A stretch of DNA of 64,000 bases, from NCBI RefSeq assembly GCF_003443735.1, contig NZ_CP031969.1, forward strand, positions 930,001 to 994,000. Reading direction: 5' to 3'. The notes under the pieces were generated by a model. It did not search any database. It was not told where the DNA came from and worked only from the letters and a program-made list of their open reading frames with translations. This stretch comes from Streptomyces sp. CC0208 (GTDB taxonomy: Bacteria > Actinomycetota > Actinomycetes > Streptomycetales > Streptomycetaceae). Positions within the stretch are counted from its first letter, which is position 1, and each line of letters begins with the position of its first letter. Positions 28,768-38,135 of the stretch are shown here, in pieces. A program made the position numbers and the translations under genes.

Positions 28768-31391
28768 CCACGGAGTCGGTGACCACTCGTGCGGCTGAGC
28801 TTCGGGTGGGGAACGCCGCCGCCGAGGACGCAAAGGCCGTGCTGGCCGCGCTCGCGAGCAGCCCCGACGGCCTGTCGGGGGGCGAGAAGGGTGAGGCGGC
28901 CGAGCGGCTCGCGGCCGTCGGCCCGAACGCCGTACGCACGCACCACGTCCGCGTCCTGGCGGTCCTCGGGCGGCAGCTGCGCAGTGCCCTGCTGATCCTG
29001 CTGGCGGTGACGGCCGGCGTCTCGTACTTCTTCGGCGAGCGGACCGGCGCGGTCATCATCGCGGGGATTCTGGTGCTGAGCGTGGCGCTGGGCTTCGTCA
29101 ACGAGTACCGGGCGGAGAAGGCGGCACAGGCCCTGCACTCGCGGGTGCGGCACACGGCTGTGGTGATCCGCGACGGCGCGGCCACCGAGGCCGATGTGAC
29201 CGAGCTGGTGCCGGGCGATGTCGTCCGGCTGACGCTGGGGCAGGTGGTCCCGGCGGACCTGCGCCTGCTGGAGTGCACCGCGTTCGCCTGCGACGAGAGC
29301 GTCCTCACCGGGGAGTCCGCCCCCGCCGACAAGGACCCGGAGCCGGTCGCCGCGGGGGCGGCCCTGGCCGAGCTGACCTCCTGCGCGCTGATGGGAACGG
29401 TGGTGCACGCGGGCAGCGCGACCGGAGTGGTGGTCGCCACCGGGGGCCGTGCCGAGTTCGGGCGGATCGCGCTGGGGCTGGGGGAACGGCAGCCGGAGAC
29501 CGACTTCCAGGCGGGGTTGCGCCGCTTCTCGATGCTGCTCCTCAAGGTCGCCGCCGCCCTCACGACCGGGATCTTCGTCATCAACCTCCTGCTCCAGCGC
29601 CCCCTGCTCGACGCTCTGCTCTTCTCGTTGGCCATCGCGGTGGGCATCACCCCACAGCTGCTGCCCGCCGTGGTGAGCACGAGCCTGGCCACCGGCTCCC
29701 GGCAGCTGGCGCGGCGCAAGGTCCTCGTCAAGCGGCTGGTGTGCATCGAGGACCTTGGCGACATGGATGTCCTGGTCACCGACAAGACCGGCACGCTCAC
29801 CGAGGGCCGCATCCGTTTCGAGGCGGCCCTCGACCCGGCCGGCGCACTCTCCGACACGGTGCTGAAGCTCGGCCTGCTGGCCACCGAGGGCGACCTCGAC
29901 CACGTCGGCGGCAACGCGCTGGACAGCGCGCTGTGGCAGGCCACGGGCACACCCCCGGCCAGACACCACCGGCTCGCGCTGCTGCCCTTCGACCACGACC
30001 GGCAGCTGGGCTCCGCGCTCGTCGAGCGCCCGGACGGCAGCCGCCTTCTCGTCGCCAAGGGCGCGCCCGAGGCGGTCCTGGCCCGCTGCGGTGACGTACC
30101 CGAGAAGGCCGCGGCGGTACTCCAGGAGCACTTCGCGGCGGGCAGCCGGGTGGTCGCCGTGGCCACCCGGGACGCGGACGGGCAGACGTCCCTCAGTGCC
30201 GCCGACGAGTACCGGCTGTGTCTGGCCGGCTTCCTGGTCTTCCTCGACCCGCCCAAGACCGGCGCCGCCGCCTCACTGCGCCGCCTCGCCGACCTCGGCA
30301 TCACCGTCAAGATCTGTACGGGCGACAACGCGCTCGTCGCCCAGAAGGTCTGCGCCGACCTCGGCCTGCCGCCCGGCCGCGCCCTCACCGGCCAGGACAT
30401 CGGTCAGCTGGGCGACGACCAGCTGACCCGTGCGGCCGAGACCACCACCGTCTTCGCCCGCGTCTCGCCCCAGGACAAGGCACGGGTCGTACGGGCGCTG
30501 CGGCGCCGGGGCCGCGACATCGGGTTCCTGGGCGACGGCGTGAACGACGCGCTGGCCCTGCACGCCGCCGACGTGGGGCTGTCCGTGGACACCGCGACCG
30601 ACGTGGCCAAGGACGCGGCCGACGTCCTGCTCCTGGAGAAGGACCTCGGGGTTCTCGCCGACGGGGTCGCCGAGGGCCGCCGGATCTTCGCCAACACCAT
30701 CAAGTACGTCCTGATGGGCACCTCCAGCAACTTCGGCAACATGTTCAGCGCGGCCGGAGCATCCCTGGTGCTGCCCTTCCTGCCCATGCTGCCCTCGCAG
30801 ATCCTGCTCAACAACCTCCTTTACGACGCCGGGCAGTTGACCATCCCCACCGACCACGTCGACCCGGAGCAACTGCGCGCGCCCTCACACTGGGACATCG
30901 CCTTCATCCGTCGCTTCATGCTCTTCTTCGGGCCCGTCAGCTCCCTCTTCGACTTCCTCACCTTCGCGATCATGATCGAGGTCTTCCACACCGGCGCCGA
31001 ACTGTTCCGCTCCGGTTGGTTCGTGGAGTCCCTCGCCACGCAGGCGCTGGTCGTCTTCGCCATCCGCACCCGCCGGGTGCCGTTCTACCGCAGCCGGCCC
31101 AGCCGCCCCCTGCTGTTCAGCGCCATCGGGGTCGTCACCGTCGCCGTCGCGCTGCCGATGTCCCCGCTCGCGGGACCACTCGGTTTCCAGTCCCTGCCGC
31201 TCGGGCTCCTCCTCACTCTGGCCCTGATGGTCGTGCTCTACCTGGTGCTGATCGAGGGCGCGAAACACGTCTTCTACGCCCGCGCCGACGCGCGAGCCGC
31301 ACATCCGCCGGTACGCCACCGCACCCGCCGGCACCGCATCCAACGGCGGGCCGGCCGCTTCAGCCACCCCGGACCGCTGCGACCCCGGTGA
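28749..31391 (+). CDS. MgtA-type magnesium-translocating P-type ATPase
   Basis: This is a cation-pumping P-type ATPase in the plasma membrane. An N-terminal cytosolic helix is followed by a membrane pair, then LTGES (actuator), ITPQLLP in the membrane (equivalent to TPEMLP of MgtA), the phosphorylated Asp345 in DKTGTLT, and the [10 protein letters not shown] hinge. The C-terminal region with SSNFGNMFS and [15 protein letters not shown] is specific to the MgtA/MgtB group. The length of about 880 aa fits. The gene overlaps the end of xfp. I use the ATG at 28749, which has GAGG upstream, but a GTG at 28764 is an alternative that would give a 4-bp overlap. Magnesium import is inferred from the family. 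Confidence 0.93.
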   Translation: MDLEPVTTESVTTRAAELRVGNAAAEDAKAVLAALASSPDGLSGGEKGEAAERLAAVGPNAVRTHHVRVLAVLGRQLRSALLILLAVTAGVSYFFGERTGAVIIAGILVLSVALGFVNEYRAEKAAQALHSRVRHTAVVIRDGAATEADVTELVPGDVVRLTLGQVVPADLRLLECTAFACDESVLTGESAPADKDPEPVAAGAALAELTSCALMGTVVHAGSATGVVVATGGRAEFGRIALGLGERQPETDFQAGLRRFSMLLLKVAAALTTGIFVINLLLQRPLLDALLFSLAIAVGITPQLLPAVVSTSLATGSRQLARRKVLVKRLVCIEDLGDMDVLVTDKTGTLTEGRIRFEAALDPAGALSDTVLKLGLLATEGDLDHVGGNALDSALWQATGTPPARHHRLALLPFDHDRQLGSALVERPDGSRLLVAKGAPEAVLARCGDVPEKAAAVLQEHFAAGSRVVAVATRDADGQTSLSAADEYRLCLAGFLVFLDPPKTGAAASLRRLADLGITVKICTGDNALVAQKVCADLGLPPGRALTGQDIGQLGDDQLTRAAETTTVFARVSPQDKARVVRALRRRGRDIGFLGDGVNDALALHAADVGLSVDTATDVAKDAADVLLLEKDLGVLADGVAEGRRIFANTIKYVLMGTSSNFGNMFSAAGASLVLPFLPMLPSQILLNNLLYDAGQLTIPTDHVDPEQLRAPSHWDIAFIRRFMLFFGPVSSLFDFLTFAIMIEVFHTGAELFRSGWFVESLATQALVVFAIRTRRVPFYRSRPSRPLLFSAIGVVTVAVALPMSPLAGPLGFQSLPLGLLLTLALMVVLYLVLIEGAKHVFYARADARAAHPPVRHRTRRHRIQRRAGRFSHPGPLRPR

Positions 31392-31407
31392 CACGCTGTC
31401 ACCGGGG
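31383..31407. terminator. Bidirectional terminator between the Mg-ATPase and slipin genes
   Basis: A perfect 11-bp stem CCCCGGTGACA/TGTCACCGGGG with a 3-nt loop covers the stop codon of the ATPase gene. It lies 19 bp beyond the stop of the convergent slipin gene, so it can serve both transcripts. Confidence 0.7.
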
Positions 31408-31425
31408 CCGGGCGGCCCGGAACGG

Positions 31426-32406
31426 TCAACCGCTCAAGGCTTCCTCGGCATCCCGCCGCGTCGGCCAGTTGTCCCGCCGCTCCCGGGCCACCTCAGCACG
31501 GCTGCCGGCCCGCTCCCCGGGCAGGGACACCGATGGTGCGAGGGCAGGTGCCGAGGTGGCCGGCTCGGGGATCACAGCGCTGGTGGACAGCGCGGGGCGC
31601 CTGGCGGTCCGGTGCACGCGCCGGCCGGCGGACTCGTCGCCGGTCTCCCTGCTCTGGTGCTCGAAGAAGCGGAGCATCTCCACGGGGAACGGCATCACGA
31701 GGGTGCTGTTCTTCTCGGCGGAGACGTCCACCACGGTCTGCAGCAACCGCAGTTGGAGTGCCCCGGGGGTGTCGGCCATCGTCGCGGCGGCGTCGGTCAG
31801 CCGCTGGGAGGCCTGGAACTCTCCGTCGGCCGCGATGACCCGCGCGCGGCGTTCCCGCTCGGCTTCGGCCTGCTTGGACATGGAGCGCATCATGGACTCC
31901 GGAAGGGCGATGTCCTTGATCTCGACGCGTTCGATGCGCAGACCCCAGGGCTCCTCGGTGGGGGCGTCCATCACCTTCTTGAGTTCCGCGTTGATGTGGT
32001 CGCGGTCGGAGAGCAGCGTGTCCAGGTCCGCCCTTCCGATGACCGAGCGGAGCGACGTCTGCGCGATCTGGGAGACAGCGGCAGGATAGTTGCGTACGTT
32101 CACCAGGGCCTTGACCGGGTCGATGACCTTGAAGTAAACGACCGCGTCGACGGTGAGCGTCACGTTGTCGGCGGTGATGGACCCCTGCGGCGGGATGCCG
32201 AGGACCTCGGTCTGTACGGACACCTTCCGCATCCGGTCCCCGATCGGCCGAATGACGCGCAGGCCGGGCCCTCGTATGTCCGGCAGCAGCCGCCCGAAGC
32301 GGAACACCACGCCCTTCTCGTACTGCTGGACGTTTCGCACGCTCAGGGCGAGCAGGCCCAGTCCGGCCACGGCGCACACCGCCAGCACGGTGATCAGAAC
32401 ACCCAT
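31426..32406 (-). CDS. Slipin/SPFH (band 7) membrane protein
   Basis: This is a stomatin-like scaffold protein anchored by one N-terminal helix (residues 1-25). The SPFH domain covers about 27-200, with YEKGVVFRFGR, RGPGLRVIRPIGDRM, NVRNYPAAVSQIAQTSLRSVIG and AERERRARVIAADGE, all typical for slipins. The last 60 residues are disordered and charged. The ATG at 32406 has AAGGAAAG upstream. Slipins sit in detergent-resistant membrane domains and often pair with NfeD proteases, but no nfeD gene is seen here. It is convergent with the Mg-ATPase gene. The 590-bp region upstream may hold its promoter. Confidence 0.9.
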   Translation of the reverse strand: MGVLITVLAVCAVAGLGLLALSVRNVQQYEKGVVFRFGRLLPDIRGPGLRVIRPIGDRMRKVSVQTEVLGIPPQGSITADNVTLTVDAVVYFKVIDPVKALVNVRNYPAAVSQIAQTSLRSVIGRADLDTLLSDRDHINAELKKVMDAPTEEPWGLRIERVEIKDIALPESMMRSMSKQAEAERERRARVIAADGEFQASQRLTDAAATMADTPGALQLRLLQTVVDVSAEKNSTLVMPFPVEMLRFFEHQSRETGDESAGRRVHRTARRPALSTSAVIPEPATSAPALAPSVSLPGERAGSRAEVARERRDNWPTRRDAEEALSG

Positions 32407-32996
32407 GGTTCTCACTTTCCTTACGTCGATGACGGTCCCGGACCCGAGCGGTCCGGGAAGTCCACGGCACGGGAGGACCCCGGCCTGTCGTCTGCGGCGC
32501 GGCCGGGGTCTCGGGCTGCTGCTGAGGCTCTGGTGGGGCGGCCCGGCTCAGCCGGGCGAACTCTGCGGTACACCGGCCCGTGCGCGCGGTTCAAGACCGC
32601 ACGTGATCAGCCCCGACGGCGGATCGGGCAGGGCCGTCGCGAGAGACCGAGGAGAGCCGAAGGGATCCGGAGTGATGGGGAGGAGGACGTGCCTCCGGCG
32701 GTCGGCGTGGGGCAAACGGTCGCAGTCATGACGCGCACCCTGCTCCGGGCCGACCGGAACCGGCCCGGCGTGATCAAATCGCCGAAAGTGACAACGTCAT
32801 GGAAGCCGATGCACGAAATACCCTCGGTAACACCAGAGTACTCCGTTGACGGCCCGAGCGGACTCCCGTCGGGTAGCGCGGCCGGTCCACGTCCGGGCAA
32901 GGTGGAGCCTCCCCAGCCGGGTCCGGTGACAACACCCCCGGGAATCGTGCCAGGAATGCGGACCCGGGGGGGGGGGGGACTGGTCCGACGCCACCG
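32407..32996. other. 590-bp gene-free region with a 13-G tract
   Basis: No gene is evident. The region lies between the slipin start and the end of the first DUF5994 gene, both on the minus strand. A run of 13 consecutive G residues is at 32966-32978, 18 bp downstream of the DUF5994 stop codon. The remaining sequence is ordinary GC-rich DNA that presumably carries the slipin promoter. Confidence 0.5.
32966..32978. repeat. 13-nt homopolymeric G tract
   Basis: Thirteen Gs in a row follow GACCC. It is the longest homopolymer I see in the window. It lies downstream of the DUF5994 gene and outside any confident coding sequence. Its length may be unstable in vivo or in the assembly. Confidence 0.8.
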
Positions 32997-33434
32997 TCAA
33001 CGGACTCCGACTCCCAAGCCCACGCCGTCCTTCACCACGGTGGCCAAACTCTGAATGAGCCGCCGGGCCTCCGCGTCCGTGGCGGCGGGCGGCACCACCA
33101 GCAGGTCCCACCGGCCGCGGCCGGGCGCCAGCAAGCACACGGTGGTCGGGGAGCACTGGATGGTCGTCCGGCGCAGGCGTACGACCTGGTTGGTGACGAG
33201 CAGCCGGCCCGGGAACGGGGACCACACTGCCTCATCCACGAGGACGCTGGTGACCTGTCCCCAGGCGTGCGGCAGGCCGCCCAGCAGCCTGGGCAGTTCT
33301 GACGCCAGATCGGACGAGTGGGGCCACCAGGCACCGTCGATACGCGGGGCCCTGTGGCCCTGCGCCGGCTGGGACGCCAGGCGAAGGCGGAGGCCGGACT
33401 TCGAGGAGAGCGGGGGCGATGGGGCGAGTGTCAT
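32997..33434 (-). CDS. DUF5994 family protein A
   Basis: This 145-aa cytosolic protein shows the DUF5994 core: RIDGAWWPHSSDLASELPRLL near the N-terminus, then VWSPFPGRLLV and the C-terminal WDLLVVPPAATDAEARRLI. The ATG at 33434 has AGGAG 6 bases upstream. An in-frame start further upstream would add 12 residues. It is one of three DUF5994 paralogues within 4 kb. The family has no known function. The genes recur in actinobacterial stress islands near regulators, which suggests a role in stress physiology, but that is inference. Confidence 0.85.
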   Translation of the reverse strand: MTLAPSPPLSSKSGLRLRLASQPAQGHRAPRIDGAWWPHSSDLASELPRLLGGLPHAWGQVTSVLVDEAVWSPFPGRLLVTNQVVRLRRTTIQCSPTTVCLLAPGRGRWDLLVVPPAATDAEARRLIQSLATVVKDGVGLGVGVR

Positions 33435-33559
33435 GGGAACTCCTGAAGGGGATGCGGTCGCTCGGGTCACAAGCGGCGGGCGGCGATACGGTCCGGGGCA
33501 GACCGGCGCACGTCCCTGACCCGGTCGAGGGGCGTTCGAAGAGGCGGATCACGACCGCG

Positions 33560-33880
33560 GGCGGGTCGAACCGGCGCTGACCGATCACATGGCAGAGGGA
33601 GTTCACGCGCCACGTGACGTGATGGAGCAGGGCGGTGCGGCCAAGTCCCGCCCACAGCAGGACGTTCAGGGCGGACACCCAGCTGCCGCCGATCAGGCGC
33701 CCGGCGGCGAAGGACCGGGCGAGGGCGAGCACACAGGGCCGGGAAGCGCCGGCACACGGCCCGGATGTCACGGTCGGCCGGCAGATCAGGAGCGATGGGA
33801 GTCCCCACGCGCGTGCGAGGCCGAGCGCCGCCGGCCTGGGGTCGTCGCGGAACAACCAGTCGACGTGAGCATCCCCCAGT
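33560..33880 (-). pseudogene. Relic of a delta-9-type fatty-acid desaturase
   Basis: The minus strand encodes pieces of the C-terminal half of a membrane acyl-CoA desaturase. In one frame HVDWLFRDD is followed much later by RLIGGSWVSALNVLLWAGLG and then LHHVTWRVNSLCHVIGQRRF, which matches the LHHVTWxVNSxCH core of actinobacterial desaturases. The expected segment in between appears in another frame (DRDIRAVCRRFPAL). At least two frameshifts are therefore needed. The N-terminal HxxxxH and the first HxxHH box are missing, as is the C-terminal HNNHH box. No start or ribosome binding site remains. It is a decayed fragment and not a functional gene. Confidence 0.7.
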
Positions 33881-34555
33881 CCCCGCAACGGTCCGTCGTG
33901 CTCCGGGGACGGCGGGACGACTGACGGGGAGCGGAGGATGTGGAGAGACATGCGCGGTCCTCGACCTCGGTGACGACGGTGCGGCCGGGGTCTTGGGCTG
34001 CGCCTCTTCGGCGTGGGTGTGGCAACGGCATCGCTGAGAGCGAATGCGAGTCGCACGGACGGTGCTACGGGAGCCAGTTGGGCTGGTGGACGTGGAGAGT
34101 GGGCGGCGGACCCGTCAGGCGATCTCGCCCTGGTCGGTGCGATGGGTGGCCGATCTGCTCGATTCGAGCCCCGCGTCCCCGTTCCCGAGGCGCCGGGATA
34201 ACTGCCCCTCCACGCGGCCCTGTCCGCTCGGTTCGCGCTCGGCCTCGGGACGGGGCGGGCGGTGCGGGGCTTCGGATGTCATAGGGCGGAACCTGACCCG
34301 GACCTGAGCGGCCCACATCTCTCTTGTGACGAGGACGAGACCGGTCCGGACACTGGCGTACGACGAGCCCTCGACGTTTTCAGCCTACTCCTGCCCGTGG
34401 ACCAGCCTCCACGGCCGACCGGCCACTCGATCCGGACGAGAGTCGGGAGTACGAGGGCGGTACCTGCGTGACACCCGCTGCGATACCGGCAGCGGCCGGT
34501 GGCATCAACGGCCTGATCATCGGCATGTGAGAAAGCCGTCCAGGGGCGGGTGCGA
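33881..34555. other. 675-bp gene-free region
   Basis: I see no convincing gene between the desaturase relic and the CorA-like gene. The frames present on either strand lack start signals and motifs. The region may represent the rest of the decayed desaturase locus. Confidence 0.4.
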
Positions 34556-35539
34556 TCAGAGCCAGTCCCCGTTCTTGAAAACGAAGTACAGCGTCAGAGA
34601 GGCAACGACGATGACGGCGCTGGACACGATGAAACCCGACTGGTGTGCGAAGCCGGGGTAGGGAAGGTTCTGTCCGTAGAAGCCGGTGATCGCGGTGGGC
34701 ACGGCGATGATCGCGGCCCAGCTCGTCACCTTCTTCATGATCAGGTTCATCCGGTTCGCCTGCACCGACAGGTTGGTCTCCATCACCGAGGCCACCAGGT
34801 CGCGCAGCGACTCCGTCCACTCGCCGGCCCGCAGCACGTGGTCGTACACGTCTCGGTAGTACGGCATCAGGGGCCCGTCGACGACGTCGAGGTCGAGGCG
34901 CATGAGGGCGTTGACGACCTCCCGCATGGGCAGGACCACGCGGCGGAGCCGGACCAGTGATTTCCGCAGGGCGTAGGACTGGCGCTGTACGGTCTGGATC
35001 TGCCGGCCGCCTTCGGCGAAGAGCAGAGCGTCCAGTTCCTCGATACGTTCGTCGAGCTGCCGTACCGCGGCGAAGTGCCCGTCGACGACATGGTCGAGCA
35101 GACCGTGGAGCAGAAAGGCGACCCCGTGCGCCGCCAGAGCCGGGGTGCGGTCCCAGCGGGCGACCAGCTCGTCGAGGGCGAACGCTGCGTCCTTGCGGAC
35201 CGTGATCAGCGCCTGCGGAGTAAGGATGACCGCGAGCTCGCTCATCGTCAGTCCCACGCCGTCCGGGTCGACGGCGACCGCGTAGACACTGAGGAAGTGG
35301 TGGGTGCGGTAGTTGTCGAGTTTCGCCCGCTGTCCCTCGTGCAGCGCGTCCTCGAGAGCCAGCTCGTGCAGACCGAGTTCCTCGCCGACCGCCGTGAACT
35401 CGGCGCGGTCCGGGCGGTACAGGTCCAACCACACGGTGGTGGACGGGTCCTCCAGACACCGGGAGATGTCCCGGACCGGGAAGTCCTCCTCGGCCAGGGA
35501 GCCGTCGCGGTACAGCCGGGTACGGGCCACGTCGCGCAC
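34556..35539 (-). CDS. CorA-like divalent-cation channel with a GQN motif
   Basis: This is a two-helix CorA/MIT family protein of about 327 aa. The long cytosolic N-terminal domain includes DLYRPD, ALEDALHEGQRAKLDNY and a helical stalk. The two membrane helices lie at the end, and the loop after the first has FYGQNLPYPGF where typical CorA proteins have YGMN. The Gly-Met-Asn selectivity motif is therefore Gly-Gln-Asn, a variant found in a divergent subgroup. The C-terminus ends NGDWL, with the basic end reduced. I use the GTG at 35539, which gives VRDVARTRLYRDG. A GTG at 35530 is also possible. It would import Mg or another divalent cation. Confidence 0.88.
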   Translation of the reverse strand: MRDVARTRLYRDGSLAEEDFPVRDISRCLEDPSTTVWLDLYRPDRAEFTAVGEELGLHELALEDALHEGQRAKLDNYRTHHFLSVYAVAVDPDGVGLTMSELAVILTPQALITVRKDAAFALDELVARWDRTPALAAHGVAFLLHGLLDHVVDGHFAAVRQLDERIEELDALLFAEGGRQIQTVQRQSYALRKSLVRLRRVVLPMREVVNALMRLDLDVVDGPLMPYYRDVYDHVLRAGEWTESLRDLVASVMETNLSVQANRMNLIMKKVTSWAAIIAVPTAITGFYGQNLPYPGFAHQSGFIVSSAVIVVASLTLYFVFKNGDWL

Positions 35540-35670
35540 CCTAACGGCACCGGCGGAGCTCCGGCGGACACCACGACCGGGCGTCCACTCCGACGGGGGC
35601 ACCGCCCCTCGATCGCCTTGAGGGCACCGCCCGGCACATACAGCCCTACGCCCGCCCGGAGCTCCGGAGG

Positions 35671-36201
35671 TCATTCCTCGGAATCGTGGCGTTCCCCACC
35701 GCTCCGAAGGCCCTCCACGGGGACCGTGTATGCCTGACGGGTGCCGGTGTCGATGAGGATCTGTGCGGCATCGGTGACGTTGTCGGCCCGGACAGCCCTG
35801 GCCATCGCGGCACGGGCGGCCTCGACTGTCGCGTCGGGCGGGACCACGAGAAGGGAGAAGTGGTCCTGATCGCCGCGAGTGATCAGGACGGTGTCGTCAC
35901 CCACCGGAAAGGAGTCGATACGGACGACCTGGTCGTCGATCACCAAGCGCGGGGGAAGTTCATCCCAAGCGGTGGCGTCCAGACCGACCCGCGTGATGGA
36001 GCCGAGGTGCACGGTCAGCGCGTGGACGAGGTCGGGCAGCTCAGCACCGATGTCGCGGGAACGCGGCCACCACGCACCGTCGAGGTTGCCTTCCCGGGAC
36101 CGTGTCGTCTCCAACCGCAGAAGGACCGTCCCGGGTTCAGCGGCCCGATGGATCGCGTCCGGCAGAAGACGGGGAGCGCGAGGGATGTCGGATTCGCTCA
36201 T
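35671..36201 (-). CDS. DUF5994 family protein B
   Basis: This 176-aa paralogue carries LDGAWWPRSRDIGAELPDLV, then WDELPPRLVIDDQVV and FSLLVVPPDATVEAARAAM. The start is the ATG at 36201 with AGGCGG about 9 bases upstream. It ends in an acidic tail (GGERHDSEE). It is upstream of the corA-like gene in the same direction, 131 bp away, and divergent from paralogue C. The function is unknown. Confidence 0.87.
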   Translation of the reverse strand: MSESDIPRAPRLLPDAIHRAAEPGTVLLRLETTRSREGNLDGAWWPRSRDIGAELPDLVHALTVHLGSITRVGLDATAWDELPPRLVIDDQVVRIDSFPVGDDTVLITRGDQDHFSLLVVPPDATVEAARAAMARAVRADNVTDAAQILIDTGTRQAYTVPVEGLRSGGERHDSEE

Positions 36202-36452
36202 GGTGTGTCCGCCTGTCTGCGGGAAGCGGTGCCGCCGCCGAACGCGGGACTTCGTCCTCTCACCGTAAGCCGTGCCCCGCCGCAGCGGCTGCGCGACGGT
36301 GGACTGCCTGCTCACGCACACGTCCCGGACCTCCGTAGCGGCGTAGAGTGAAAGGACCGGGAGTACTTCGCACACCGGCCGCCATGTCGGTGCCGTTTCC
36401 GGTGAGCAACAACACCGGCCTCCGAGAGGAGGCCCGGGGACAGGTCCGCGTC

Positions 36453-37052
36453 ATGACCGCGACCATCGAACCCACGATCATCGAAGAGCGCCTGCCTCCG
36501 GCGGCGGCCCGGCTGTCCCTGACCCCGACCGGTTCGGTTCCAGGTCTCCTGGACGGCGCATGGTGGCCCCGCTCCCGTGATCTCCTCCGCGAGATCCCCA
36601 CTCTGACAGACGCACTGGACGCGTGCTGGGGCCGGATCACCCACGTCACCGTGAACCCGACCCACTGGCCCGTCATCCCGCGCAAGGTCCCCGTCACGGG
36701 CCACACGGTGCATGTCGGCTGGTTCGCCGCCGAGCAGGACCCGAGCAAGGTGATCCTCCTCTCCTACACGGTGGGCCGCCTGGACCTGCTGGTGATCCCT
36801 CCGGAGGCGGAACCGGCCGCCGCCGCCCGGCTGATGGCAGCGGCAACCTCTCCGGGAGGCATCCGCACCGCCGGCGGTCTGATGGCCGACGAGGCCATCA
36901 GACAGGACGCGGCAGAGGCTCATAGCCGGGAAGAGAAATGGGAGACCGACGGCGGAGCCGCTTCGGCTGACGGAGCCGCGATCGGGATCTCGAAGTTCCA
37001 CCCCCGTCCCGAGGAGGTGAGGACGTGGAGACCGCCGTCACCGTCGTCGTGA
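36453..37052 (+). CDS. DUF5994 family protein C
   Basis: This is the largest paralogue, 199 aa. The core LLDGAWWPRSRDLLREIPTL is followed by HWPVIPRKVPVTGHTVHVGWF and DLLVIPPEAEPAAAARLMAAA. The C-terminal extension is acidic, then proline-rich. The ATG at 36453 follows a weak AGG. The region GAGGAGG lies about 23 bases upstream. The end overlaps the start of a small membrane protein gene by 28 bp, so the two are coupled. It is divergent from paralogue B, which suggests a shared promoter region for both. Confidence 0.86.
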   Translation: MTATIEPTIIEERLPPAAARLSLTPTGSVPGLLDGAWWPRSRDLLREIPTLTDALDACWGRITHVTVNPTHWPVIPRKVPVTGHTVHVGWFAAEQDPSKVILLSYTVGRLDLLVIPPEAEPAAAARLMAAATSPGGIRTAGGLMADEAIRQDAAEAHSREEKWETDGGAASADGAAIGISKFHPRPEEVRTWRPPSPSS

Positions 37053-37249
37053 TCATTCTCGTGATCATCGTGGGATTGATCCTGATCCACCGGCTCAACA
37101 CACAGCATGACGAAAGGATCAGGGCGTTCCACTACAGCGACGCCCTACCGGGAATCGGTCGGCGGACCCGTAAGAGCGCAGGTGCCGCCGTGCCGAAGGG
37201 CCCTCCTACCGACGCCACACACAGTGAGCATCGAGAGGACAGCCGCTGA
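37025..37249 (+). CDS. Small single-pass membrane protein, 74 aa
   Basis: Residues 3-22 form one very hydrophobic helix (VTVVVIILVIIVGLILI). A polar, basic cytosolic tail of about 50 residues follows. The GTG start at 37025 has GAGGTGAGG immediately upstream and overlaps the 3' end of the DUF5994 C gene in another frame. The coupling suggests that the two proteins work together. I recognise no family. Confidence 0.72.
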   Translation: METAVTVVVIILVIIVGLILIHRLNTQHDERIRAFHYSDALPGIGRRTRKSAGAAVPKGPPTDATHSEHREDSR

Positions 37250-37424
37250 TTCCGATGCGTCGGAAAAACTCCGCGCGGATCCGGTCGTACGTGGTCGACA
37301 CCACTTCGCTGCCGTCGCGGGGCGCGCAGGAGCTGGCCGTTCACCCGGCCGGGAGGGTTCCGGCCCGGTCAGACCTCCCCCTGCCCGCGCGTTTCCGTGG
37401 TTCCCGTAGGGGGACCCGGCGGTC

Positions 37425-38135
37425 GTGGTGGCGTACGGAGCGGAGCAGCGCGTGCGGGTGCCGGCCGTGCGGGCGCGCTGGCTGCGGCAGACGTTCGTGC
37501 ACTGGCCCTTCCGCCCGGAGGCCGTGCAGGCTCTCCTGCCGCCGGAACTGACCGTGGACGAGTACGACGGGGCGGCGTGGGTGGGTTTCACTCCGTTCGT
37601 CATGTCGGGCGTGCGCCCCGCAGGCCTCCCTGCCTCGGTACCTGGGCTCCCGCCGTTCGCGGAGACCAACCTGCGGACCTACGCGCGGCGCGAGGACGGC
37701 CGGGACGGGATCTGGTTCCTGTCCATCGAGGTGGCCTGCCCGCTGATGCTGGCGGCTCGTGCGGTCGGGGCGCCGTACCACCTGGGGCACCTGCGGGTGG
37801 CCACCGACGGTGCCACCGTCTCGTACGCCGGATCGCGAGGGGCGCGCGGTGTCTCGTACCGGCTGCGCGTCCGTCCCGGCGACCCCCTCCAGCCGACCGA
37901 GCGGGACGTGTGGCTGACCTCGCGCTGGCGCGCGTACACCCGCCGGCTCGGGCGTCTGTGGGAGACACCGGTGGAACACGAACCCTGGCCGCTGGCCCGT
38001 GCGGTCGTCGACGTGCTGGAGGAGACGCTGACCTCCGCGGCGGGCCTGCCCTCCCCGCTCGACGGGCCCGTCGTGCACTTCTCCCCGGGGGTCGAGCACG
38101 TCCGGCTGGGGGCCTCCCGGACGTCTTCCCCGTGA
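37425..38135 (+). CDS. DUF2071 (YqjF-like) family protein
   Basis: This 236-aa cytosolic protein has the DUF2071 signatures WPFRPEAVQALLPPEL, YDGAAWVGFTPF and NLRTYARRED, together with YHLPF-like and FSPGVEHVRLG segments. The GTG at 37425 follows a purine-rich AGGGGGACC. The gene overlaps the next gene by 4 bp (GTGA), so translation is coupled. DUF2071 proteins are broadly conserved, and their biochemical function is not established. The start and length are normal for the family. Confidence 0.87.
   Translation: MVAYGAEQRVRVPAVRARWLRQTFVHWPFRPEAVQALLPPELTVDEYDGAAWVGFTPFVMSGVRPAGLPASVPGLPPFAETNLRTYARREDGRDGIWFLSIEVACPLMLAARAVGAPYHLGHLRVATDGATVSYAGSRGARGVSYRLRVRPGDPLQPTERDVWLTSRWRAYTRRLGRLWETPVEHEPWPLARAVVDVLEETLTSAAGLPSPLDGPVVHFSPGVEHVRLGASRTSSP

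Noticed and set aside
34013..34307. Overlapping short plus-strand frames
   Set aside because: None has a clear ribosome binding site or plausible protein composition.
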